From Condylostoma magnum (taxonomy: Eukaryota; Ciliophora; Heterotrichea; Heterotrichida; Condylostomatidae), in assembly GCA_920105805.1 (NCBI GenBank), contig CAKKTI010000086.1:1-64000 (forward strand): 64,000 bases of DNA, written 5' to 3'. The notes under the pieces were generated by a model. That model saw nothing but the letters and a program-made list of their open reading frames with translations, had not been told where the DNA came from and did not search any database. Both the position numbers and the translations under genes were made by a program. This document shows positions 23,093 to 32,162 of this stretch, one piece after another. The stretch's first letter is position 1; each line of letters opens with the position of its first letter.

Positions 23093-23270
23093 ATTTATAG
23101 TGGAATGGTGGAGAAAATTTTTTAGAGAGGGGAGGAAATTATGGGATTTTAGGGGTTTGAAGGGATGCGGGGTAAAGGAAAGGAGGTAATGGAGGGGAAA
23201 TTAAGCCCAAGCACGTGTTGTATATTGTAGTAATACACACAGATGAAGAAAATATGTATGAAATTAATGA
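23093..23270. other. Spacer upstream of PABP
   Basis: 178 bp between the PABP start and the 3' end of the coiled-coil gene, purine-rich on the plus strand. No gene or clear motif was seen. Confidence 0.5.
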
Positions 23271-23609
23271 TTATAGTCTACCTTTTATTCCTGGAAAGAA
23301 AAACTCTTGATGATTTCTTGGGTCTGGTGTTTTTAAAGTATCTGGCTCAATTATATCAGTTCTTCCTTACCTTGCCTATACTTAAACAACAACAGCCTAT
23401 ACTTTCTAAACCCCTTATATAAATTACCCCTCTATTTCTTCAACTTTCTTCAACAAGTCCTCAACTTTCCTCTACAACTCTTCCTTAGCCTCTTCTAAAT
23501 CTAAAATTCCCTACTCCACTCCTCTCCTTCCCTCTATGATCTCATTTTCCACTTTCTACCCCTACCTCTTAATCTCCCCTACCCTTTCCTTAGCTTACTT
23601 GCTTCCCAT
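23271..23609 (-). CDS. Small coiled-coil protein
   Basis: 112 aa, readable only with TAA/TAG as Gln. Residues about 15-70 form an amphipathic coiled coil (VEQGILDLEEAKEELQRKVE). The C-terminus, EPDTLKTPDPRNHQEFFFPG, looks like a conserved peptide motif. No family was recognised. The start ATG at 23609 is 60 bp from the divergent centrin start, so they may share a promoter. The stop is TAA 23273-23271. Coding is supported by the heptad pattern and by a poor alternative on the other strand. Confidence 0.65.
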
Positions 23610-23669
23610 ATTAATCCAACCCCGCTTAAATTACCGATTTAAATCGCTTGATATAAAACACATAATAAT

Positions 23670-24179
23670 ATGGCCGGCAGAGGATCAAAGCCCTAAGGAG
23701 GATTCAACCCTAAGGAATACGAGCGCCCAGGACTCACTGAGGACGAAATCGAAGAAATCAAAGAAGCTTTTGACTTGTTCGATGCTGACGGAGGTGGAAC
23801 TATTGATCCCAAAGAGCTCAAGGACGCAATGCAGTCCCTAGGATTTGAGGCTAAGAATGCCACAATTTATCAAATGATCAGCGATCTTGATGCTGATGGA
23901 TCTGGAGCTATTGACTTCGACGAGTTCTTAGATATGATGACTGCGCGTCTCAGTGATAAAGACACTGCTGAGGACATCAATAAGGTTTTCAGATTGTTCG
24001 ATGATGACAAGACTGGAACTATCACTTTGAAAAACCTTAAGAGAGTTGCCAGAGAGTTAGGAGAAACTATGACTGATGAGGAGTTAATGGAAATGATCGA
24101 GAGAGCTGATTCTAGTGGAAATGGACAAGTTGCACCAGAAGATTTCTACAACATCATGACCAAAAAGGCTTTTCCTTAG
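23670..24179 (+). CDS. CETN: Centrin
   Basis: 169 aa, the exact length of Chlamydomonas centrin. Four EF-hands: [36 protein letters not shown] and [12 protein letters not shown]. The first two are canonical, the third is intact and the last lacks some ligands. The basic N-terminus ([20 protein letters not shown]) matches the tubulin- or XPC-binding type. It is a calcium-binding protein of basal bodies. TAG 24177-24179 gives the family length; reading it as Gln adds LGQY before TGA. Codon use is GC-richer than its neighbours, as expected for high expression. Confidence 0.95.
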
Positions 24180-24574
24180 TTAGGTTAGTATTGATTGAGT
24201 AAATTGGCGTTTGGATTATGTCTTTTGGAGGGTTATGAGGACCTTTTGATTGGATGGCTGACTGTTTTAAGGTATAATGGGACATTTTATAGGTTCAATA
24301 TTGCATGAAATTTAGGCGTTATAGGAATTAGATTATTGCATGCATTAGTTACATATTTGAGTGTATATAACTCTATACTAGATGGGTTTTAGTGATTTGT
24401 ATTAATTTATGTATTTTATCTGCTAATTTTTAGTACTCTAAAATTTAAAAACTAGTCAAGGTAAACACACAGCTTTGAATATGTAAGTGATATGTTTGAC
24501 AATTATTAAGAACTTTATATACATTTAGAGCACTATAAATTCCCTAAGTAGATAGTTTGTAGTTTCAAATTTAT
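24180..24574. other. Intergenic
   Basis: About 395 bp of AT-rich sequence after centrin with no convincing frame on either strand. Confidence 0.5.
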
Positions 24575-25838
24575 ATGGAAAATATTTCTATTCTAAACCT
24601 TTTAACTACACTTTAGTATTTCGATAAAACTATGATTTTTATAAACAAACTTAAACACAGAATGATTCTGATTGGTTATTATCGTTTTAAAATAACAGAA
24701 TTAAAACTAATATGGAAGAATTGACCTCAGATATAATTTGAGAATCTCAATATGAAATAACTCTTAACACAAAGATTATGCAATGTTAAACAATTAATAG
24801 AAGATAGCGAATTATTGAAAAGCTGTGCAAATTTTGAATTTCTGCATCAATTATAAAAGAAGCTCTTAATACAGAAATCTGTAATAGTAAAACAAATTAA
24901 AATTCCTTGATTTAATGCGGTTAAACATCTTAAAGTCATTTAATTAAATTGATAAGTTATAGAAAGGTAGAATTATAAGAGATATGCAAACTAAGGAAAA
25001 TGATTCAATTTATTCTAAAACTGGCACCAAGGCTTTACTATATACTGTATGAAAATATATAAATCTTAAATGGTGATGGGTTATACTGATATTACATTTG
25101 ATTTATGCTATCTAATTTGACTTATCTTAATCATTTCTTATTAAGCTCAGTTTTAGGGTGAATTACCTTTACTAATATAGCAATTGATATAAAATTACTA
25201 ACTATACTAGTATAGTACTTTAAAATATAAGAATAGTACAGAATTACATTGCTTTATTAAGATATACTAACCCTAAGTTCTGTAGTTGATATAGTCTACC
25301 TTAAGAGTAACTTTGGAAGTTATATAAAAAAGTTATATAGGATGATTTATAACTTGAGGTCCCTAGTGAATTATTGCAGCTTACTAAGATTAAGAATTAG
25401 TAAAGTATAAAGGAAGTAAAGTAACAAATCAATAAGCATATAATCCCAGACTATATGGATAATCTTTACAATAGACGAAATTAAACATCTCTTATAAGTA
25501 TCCTTAGGGAATGACAAATCTACATGAATTTGGCTAAAAGATATATAAGAGTCAAAATTATTGATAACTAAGATCTTGATTAAGCAGAGAAGTCTTTACT
25601 CGGAGTCTATTGTATATTATTATAGGCTTAAGATGAAATAATGAATTAATACAATAGCCATAGGTGCTAATTCCAATCATAAAAAATCCTGTAAAATTCA
25701 CCTATGGCCTTGAATTAACATATAATTGATTGTCGCAATATGTTTAAGAATTATTTAATTATAAGAATAAAGGATTCAATTTTACATAGTTTTATATTGA
25801 TAACTAATTATCTACATTAAACTACAATATATACTTAA
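24575..25838 (+). CDS. Hypothetical membrane-associated protein
   Basis: About 415 aa, no family recognised. The first part (24575-24919) reads well in one frame (SELLKSCANFEFLHQLQKKL). After a putative 16-nt intron at 24920-24935 the next frame continues with SFNQIDKLQKGRIIRD, a hydrophobic segment (WWWVILILHLIYAI, with TGA as Trp) and a helical domain (LREWQIYMNLAKRYIRVKII, AEKSLLGVYCILLQAQDEIM). The distal frame from 25130 to 25660 is the best supported. The end is uncertain: TAA at 25665-25667, 25818-25820 or 25836-25838. It converges on the PH/papain-like gene. Start and intron are both provisional. Confidence 0.4.
24920..24935 (+). other. Putative 16-nt intron
   Basis: GTTAAACATCTTAAAG has the usual length and GT...AG ends but GTTA instead of GTAA. 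It links two coding-like frames. Confidence 0.4.
25657..25708. repeat. Hairpin, 10-bp stem
   Basis: GCCATAGGTG and CACCTATGGC are exact reverse complements around a 32-nt AT-rich loop, near the uncertain end of the upstream gene. Confidence 0.65.
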
Positions 25839-25891
25839 ATAAGTAAACATATAAACAATACTAAAGAAAAGCTATCTGTTTTGCAATATTT

Positions 25892-26884
25892 TTATAAATC
25901 AATAATAAACTCTTGGGAAAATTTGGCCTCAATCATCTATAACTTGCTTCCATCTTGAAAATCCTTAGGCCAATATTTACTCGAAGGAATACTCAAAGGT
26001 AGTAGGTCCATACTCTTAAGAGCTGATGCTACAAGTTCTGAACAAAAATATGACTTTTCCTCTCCTGGGGCTATATTCTTCCCAGATACTACTAACTTTT
26101 TTAGACTAAGAGAGTATTTCCTTCCCTACACAGTTTCTACAAATTGCTTGATTCTTTACAGTTGATAATTTTTACAGTCAAATTCAAGTCTTCGATATGC
26201 AATTTTATTGTAACTATTTTATAAATCTTAGCAAGTAAAATCTTTCCAAGGGGTAATTGCAACACCATAAGTTGAATTAGCTTCCATTACTCCTATAGAC
26301 CCATTATTGAATCTAACCAATAAAGCAATGTGATCATATCTGCTTCTAGTTATTTTTCTTTGCAAAAACCCTCCAAAATTTTTAGAAGAGAAGAGTAAAA
26401 TATCTCCTGTGGCCACTTTTAATTTGAATTGCGAATTAGTCAAATGCAGCTCTTTTCAGTATTATTTACTTTTAGATACTGGGCATATAGTTCATATACT
26501 TCCTAATGAATTATGTATGTGTATTTATATTAACTTTCATCATACATGTAATTCTTCAAAGCTTTTCAGCCTAAGTTTGAATTTAATTAAATTACCCAAA
26601 GTGCTTATATGAATTTGGGGTATTTTAAATTATTTAAACAATTCAGCTTCTACAGTTACTTAATCAAAATCTAATGTCCACTTTGCCTTCCTTTTGTACT
26701 AATTTTTGAAATATATTAATTTTCTATTACAGAGTCTGTAATAGCGCCATTACCACGGCTTTAGCATTCTTTTCGCCTTCTTTTAAAGCCATCCTTCATA
26801 CGAGGGTAAATCATTGTTTAAGGAAAATATACAGGATAGAGTGCTTAATGTTTGATTTAAGTTTTAGCACTTTGAATAAGACAT
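25892..26884 (-). CDS. PH domain plus permuted papain-like hydrolase domain
   Basis: 330 aa in a single frame. Residues 1-20 (NQTLSTLSCIFSLNNDLPSY) lead into a PH domain (EGWLQKKAKR...RYYRLCNRKLIYFK, ending LRLKSFEELHVWWK, with TGA TGA as Trp Trp; residues about 21-115). Residues 145-320 form a NlpC/P60- or LRAT-like permuted papain fold: VATGDILLFSSKNFGGFLQR, TRSRYDHIALL with the His, then YFCSELVASAL with the likely catalytic Cys, and SKYWPKDF. This fusion is a known ciliate arrangement; it may act as a lipid or amide hydrolase on membranes. The stop is TAA 25894; the last residues are QEFIIDL. Confidence 0.75.
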
Positions 26885-26931
26885 TTATTTAAATACTCTT
26901 ACATAAGTATAGCCAAATATTCTAAATAAAA

Positions 26932-27246
26932 ATGTGGGCTGCCAGGCAAACATTGCGTCTTTCTAGAACAGCATCCCGCGTATAAATGCCTTTATAGAAA
27001 ATGACGATGTATTCATAGTAAAATAAACACAGCTCAAGTCATTCCACTAATGTAAGCCAACTCTCAACACGGTATCTATACAATTTAAGCCTGTTCAATT
27101 ACAACCATATGACTCCTTTCAGTGAAGAAGACTTGAATGACTTATTGGGTAATAATTACATAGTAAAGGATTTAATATCAGTGTAAAATGTAAGCAGACT
27201 TAACTTGGGAAATCGCCGAATATTACCATAGCATTCTAGAGTTTAG
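26932..27246 (+). CDS. Small basic hypothetical protein
   Basis: 104 aa. The N-terminus MWAARQTLRLSRTASRVQMP is Arg-rich, Ser-rich and free of acidic residues, like a mitochondrial presequence. The rest includes PFSEEDLNDLLGNNYIVKDL and no known domain. It ends at TAG TAA 27244-27249, 8 bp before the next ATG. Divergent to the PH/papain-like gene with starts 47 bp apart. Confidence 0.55.
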
Positions 27247-27257
27247 TAACACTTAAA

Positions 27258-28310
27258 ATGGGAAATTAAATGTGTTGTATGGGAAGAGCGTAGTAAAGAG
27301 GATTCACAAACGCAAAGCAAACTACTAGGAATAGTATTTAACTTGATGATAATTTTGTGGCTAATGGCTATGTTTCCTTTTAAAATCATAATTTTTGCAA
27401 GCAGGACACTGTATTCGGTAGTCATTTTAACAATGTAGACAAAATAAAGAAGCTTATTGAGTATAGCAGTGAAGAAAGCATGTATTAATCGTAATATAGT
27501 TCTAATTAACTAGATTACAGTATTTAATAGGCAAGTGAACTGCCATTGGCTAAATAATAATAAATTATAAGTTTATTGGATAAATTTGAGAAGTAATGCT
27601 AAAGCTAAGAAGAGATGGATGGGTATTTAGATGTTGTTGAGATTTTACCCTAAAACTAGTAAAATAGAACTTTAATTATTACTACACATGCTTTGTATGT
27701 TATGGAAAGGGATAATTTTACCAGTGAAATAAGAAGAATACCATTATAGACTATTTATCTCATTAATATATCAAAAAGTTATCAATTTATACTGATTTTT
27801 ATTGATGAGAATGACGTAATTGGGAATTTACTCATTTCTATTGATAAAATGACAGATTTTCTTAATTCTTTACAAAGTTGTTATTATGATATTAATGGGT
27901 ATTATCTTATCGGTATATCAGAAGGAGACTTAGATTTATTGAAAAGTAAGTAGAATATAAAGGATTCTGACAATTTAATGAATTATTACTATAGTAAGGA
28001 AAAGAACAATTTGAATACTGTAATTGTAAGAAATGGAATTACTGGAGAAAATGTACTAGGATAGTTCTTGGATTATAATGTCTAAAGATATCTAATTACT
28101 GATAGATCTTTTTATATTTTATAGGAAGATTATTAGTTAATAAGGAAAATTAGAGGAAGTGATATTAAAAGCATATAAATTGAAGGATTATCTGTTTAGA
28201 TATAGCTAACTGGAGAATAAATATAGATAATGCTTAGAGGAAATGCTTAAGGATTCGAAGAGGGGATTAAAAGGCTTATAGAAGCATTTAATTTAATCTG
28301 TAGTATTTAA
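27258..28310 (+). CDS. Hypothetical protein, likely lipid-anchored, with PH-like folds
   Basis: 350 aa. It starts MGNQMCCMGRAQ, a strong myristoylation plus palmitoylation motif. After a polar Gln/Ser region there are two segments that look like PH or myosin-tail TH1 folds: RTLIITTHALYVMERDNF...IRRIPLQTIYLINIS (about residues 140-185), and RYLITDRSFYILQEDYQLIR...SIQIEGLSVQIQLTG (about 280-335). No firm family. It probably sits on the plasma membrane or cilium. The stop is TAA 28308-28310, 10 bp from the stop of the convergent small gene. Confidence 0.6.
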
Positions 28311-28320
28311 TTGATCAACT

Positions 28321-28597
28321 TTATTTAAATTTGACTAGTAATTTCTGTTCCTATACAATAATTACAAAATTTTATATAATATACTAACAAATCGTCTAAA
28401 AGTGCATGCTTGTTAAATTTTCCAATACCAACTAAACAGACTCATATAAATCTTACCTTAAAATATCCTCATAAATCCCTATAAAACTCATAATCCATAT
28501 ACATAAGCCCCTCTACCCCTAACCAATAATTCCCCACAACCTCCCTTTATCCAATAGCCCCTTTCCTACATAAAACAACTCTATAAATTGCATCCAT
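28321..28597 (-). CDS. Small hypothetical protein with a 16-nt intron
   Basis: About 86 aa after splicing. Exon 1 reads MDAIYRVVLCRKGAIGQREV...GVEGLMYMDYEFYRDLWGYFK, with TGA as Trp in DLWGYF. Removing the 16-nt intron at 28441-28456 continues as SVQLVLENLTSMHFQTICQY and ends at TAA 28323. Retaining it keeps an open frame with a hydrophobic end (FIWVCLVGIGKFNKHALLDD), because no codon is a fixed stop. The spliced form looks more like a soluble helical protein. TAA at 28374-28372 is an earlier possible stop. Divergent to the large EF-hand gene, starts 37 bp apart. Confidence 0.5.
28441..28456 (-). other. 16-nt intron
   Basis: Minus-strand sequence GTAAGATTTATATGAG, with GTAAG donor and AG acceptor at the standard 16-nt length. 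Confidence 0.65.
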
Positions 28598-28634
28598 TTA
28601 AGCGTCTTAGACTGTTAATAATTTTTATCTGTAA

Positions 28635-30659
28635 ATGTTAAGTCTAGAAACTGAACGTTAACTAGCAAACCTCCTTTACTCGCTTGCCTAAAACGAAATT
28701 TCAGTAGAGTAAATGCGAATTCGTCTGAGCCAAAATCCAGAATTTGAGCCTTATACAGCCTTTAAGCAGTTAGACCGATTTTCCCTCTCCACCCTCAACA
28801 GCTCAGACATTAGAGACTTTGTACTACGCAATAGAATCTACGCCGGGGAGGCTGACATATAGAGTCTAGTGAGTTAGTATGACTCTAACTCAGATGATAG
28901 ACTAGAATTAGCCGATTTCTAATAACTAACTCTTCCTTCCACGGATGACAGGCTTAGAGACCTTGTGTTGTCTAGAAGGCCTAGTGTTAGAATGAGTTAC
29001 TCAGTAGAATCGGATTTGAGTCGATTATTAGAAGCAGAGCTTAGGTTATAAGCTGATTTTTCTAGCTCAAAGCGATCCCTTAACCTACGATACGATTTTA
29101 ACTACCTGCATGGGTTTAATGTAGTTGATAAAACCAGATTAGGGTCCCTGGATAGAATTTCATTATAAGAGTTCCTCCGATAGCATTATCTTAGTGCCAC
29201 TACTGATCATATTGACGCTTTACTTAGAAGGTTAGATAATGATGCAGATGGAAGATTAAGTTACTCAGAATTTGTAGAAGCTGTTTCCTCTTCTTAAAAT
29301 TTGAATATTTCTAGACAATCACAGCGGTAGGCCTTTTCACCCAATAGATCATCTTTTTCTCCTGAGCCTTAGTACTCTTCTCCCACTGGGAGATACAATT
29401 TTCCTTTAAGAAGATCCCCTAATCCTAGAATGCAGGCTCCTGTTAGAGATATGGCGTCTTCATTTAGGAGTAATGGAAGCTAACTTGGGTAATCGTTTAG
29501 AAGCACCGGAAGTCCTTTAAGATCATCCTTTAGAAGCACTGGAAGTCCTTTAAGATCGTCCTTTAGAAGTACTGGAAGTCCTTTAAGATCCTCATTTAGA
29601 AGTCCTGGTAGGGATAGTCCGGCTAGGAATAGTCCTTATAGGTCGACTGTAAGAGAAAGTAATACTAGAAATAGCCCACTAAGAAACTCCTATAGAAGTG
29701 CCGGTAGGCCAACTGGGTCACCATAACGATCCCAATACGAAAGTCCACCAAGATTACCTTAAAGCCCACCAAGAAGATCAGTCTACAGTCCCTACACCAG
29801 TCCACTAAGAAACAGTGGATCATTCAGAGCCTCAGACTCATTTAGAGCCTCTGGACTTTAATCCTAAGACCAATTCAGGGCAAGTGATTTAAGTCCTAAG
29901 AGAAGCAGCAATCTCAGCATGTCAAGAAGCTCTTAAAACATAAGAGGAAGAATGCCTTACTCAAGACTAAGTGACTCTGAAAAGCTAGAATTAACTAATA
30001 CTTTCAAGGAACAAATAAATCTAGATAGGGATCTAGAGAAAGCTAAGATTGATTTAGCTCTAAGAAGTGATTTTAATCTTGATGATGCGTTTAAAATATT
30101 TGATGCTGTTGGAAGAGGGTATATTACTGCTTATGAGTTAGAAGATGGGCTAAGAGCTTTAGGAGTTAACTTTTTGAGGGATGAGACAAATTTATTGATA
30201 AGGCATTTTAATCAATAGGGAGATTCTAGATTGAAGTACTATGAGTTTTGTTAAATGCTTACTCCTAAATCCCCTGAATACAGTACAATGCTAAGATCCA
30301 GAATTTCATCTAGAAGATACGGTAGCAGATTTGACGCTTTCTCTCCTGAAACTAATCTAAGATTTAGTTAAACTTTAAAATTACATCTAGACTGTGAAGG
30401 AGTAGCTGAAAGTTTGAGGCAAAGACTTGATAGAAGACCCTTTTTCAACGTTCATGAAGCCTTTTAAGCAGTAGATAGTGATGGAAATGGGTTCATAACT
30501 CTTAGTGAATTTGATAATTTGCTTAGGGGTTATGGCATTTATATCACTGGAGAGGATTTAAAAAATTTAATGGAAAGATATGATAAGAATAAGGACGGAA
30601 GAGTAAGCTTTTCTGAATTTTTGCAGGAAGTAAGTCCTAAATCCCCTAGAAGGTATTAG
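28635..30659 (+). CDS. EF-hand protein with Ser/Arg/Pro repeat region
   Basis: 674 aa. Structure: EF-hand-like helices at about residues 40-110 (DSNSDDRLELAD), a good EF-hand DNDADGRLSYSE near 210, a low-complexity region rich in SP, SFR and PLR (about 225-435) that includes three 11-residue repeats, a third block (DAVGRGYITAYE near 495), and two C-terminal EF-hands DSDGNGFITLSE (about 615) and DKNKDGRVSFSE (about 650). The last two are canonical calcium sites. A cytoskeletal calcium-responsive protein is likely; it is not a known orthologue. The stop TAG follows SPKSPRRY. Confidence 0.8.
29493..29591 (+). repeat. 33-bp tandem repeat, 3 copies
   Basis: Units at 29493-29525, 29526-29558 and 29559-29591 differ by a few bases, and each encodes SFRSTGSPLRS. 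A partial fourth copy follows. Confidence 0.9.
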
Positions 30660-30762
30660 TTAGATAATAGGTTTTTACTAAGTGTTATTCAATCAGTTTT
30701 AGGTATTCAGAGTTTTAGCAATATGCATTAACATAAAATTTTGATTCCATTTAATAAATAAC

Positions 30763-31242
30763 ATGATTGAAAGTTAGTCCAGATTCATTCAAACAACTCC
30801 AGATTATTTGCCAGATAAATTTTGTATGTAAGATAGTCCAAGAACCCATTAATAAGATAAACATAGAAAAATTATATTTCAATACTAAAATCACTCAACA
30901 TTCATATAATAACACAAGAATAATGCAATTCTTCGTCATTAAACCGATTTTTAGATTAAAAGAGCTTGTAATTATTTAGAGAAACTAAAAAGTCCTTCAT
31001 ACTAGGTATAAAGCATATAATAAAGAATCCATAACAGCTCTGTATCTCCAATTCGCCTATAAATTTAAAACCATTATGTAAAATAAAACAGAAGAAGACA
31101 GACACGTAGAAATTTATCAGTTGATGACTTTTAAAGCAAATAAATAAAAAAGTCGATAAATCTAAGCAGTTCAAAATTAAAACTAAAAACTTTATTAGAT
31201 ATTGACGTGTATAGAAATTATAATAAACAAAAATTTACTTAA
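30763..31242 (+). CDS. Small basic hypothetical protein
   Basis: 159 aa, Gln/Asn/Lys/Arg-rich, no domain recognised (SRFIQTTPDYLPDKFCMQD near the start, RRRQTRRNLSVDDFQSKQ near the end). Coding is inferred from its hydrophilic, low-hydrophobicity reading and its fit between neighbours. The stop TAA 31240-31242 overlaps the last codons of the convergent MORN gene by 8 nt. Confidence 0.55.
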
Positions 31243-32158
31243 CCCTTTTTCCATTATTCCACTCTGCAATTACTTCATTTTTTTGACTATTAATATAAAT
31301 CCCTTACCCATGCTACTTTCCTCCTTTTCAACTTCCCTTATAACTTTTGCCATTAGGCCAATAGAACTCCCCATATCCTTCCTTTAAATTATCAACATAA
31401 TGTCCCTGATACTTTCTACCATCAGGCCATATAAAAATCCCATACCCAGTCATTAAGCTCTTCTTTCACTGTCCTTTGTAGAACCTTCCATCACTCCATT
31501 GATACAGACCTTGTCCTTGTATGTTATTTCCTTCAAAATTTCCTTTATAAAACGACCCATCAGGTCAATAGAACTCTCCATATCCTTCTTTCAGGCCTTT
31601 TTGATATTACCCTTAGTACTTAGCTCCATCTGCCCATGTTTCTATTCCATAGCCATGTTATCTGTCATTTTCCCATTCACCATTATACTAAGCCCCTGTT
31701 TAATGAATATACAGACCCCTGCCCTGAGCTTTATCATTTTACCACTCACCCTCATATGCATCCCCATCTGCATGAGTTAGCCTACCAAAACCATTTGCCT
31801 TGTTGTTTTCTCAGTAGCCAATGTAAATTGAGCCATCTCGTCATATGAATATACCTCTTCCATGCTTCTGGCCTTTTTAGTCCAAATGGCCAATATACAT
31901 ACTTCCATTAGGAAACTCAATAGGCGGGTTCATTGAGTAGTTAAAACCATCGTTTTTATGGAATTTAAATTTTCCAAGCTTTTATTAAGTTATTATAGCA
32001 TTACTACTAATTGGCAGGGTTTTATCCTTTAGAATAGAATTTGGACTTAAATTATCAAAAACTGATTCAGTTTAGTCTCCATTATTATCCATTTGAAACA
32101 CTTCCAAATCCTCAAAAATTGATGTTTCCTTATGAAAGCACGAACAACTCGTTCCCAT
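31235..32158 (-). CDS. MORN-repeat protein, likely myristoylated
   Basis: 307 aa. It starts MGTSCSCFHKE, a myristoylation plus palmitoylation signal. This start, not the in-frame ATG at 32179, avoids the upstream gene. From about residue 95 there are about nine MORN repeats (YIGYWENNKANGFGRLTHAD, YEGEWQNDKAQGRGLYIH, YNGEWENDRQHGYGIETW and more). Five MORN Trp residues are TGA codons. MORN arrays bind membranes and organise the cortex in protists. The stop is TAA 31237; the 3' end overlaps the convergent gene. Confidence 0.9.
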
Positions 32159-32162
32159 TTTA

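Noticed and set aside
22959-23189. Plus-strand frame over the PABP start
   Set aside because: It covers RRM1 in antisense and continues into a purine-rich spacer; not a protein family.
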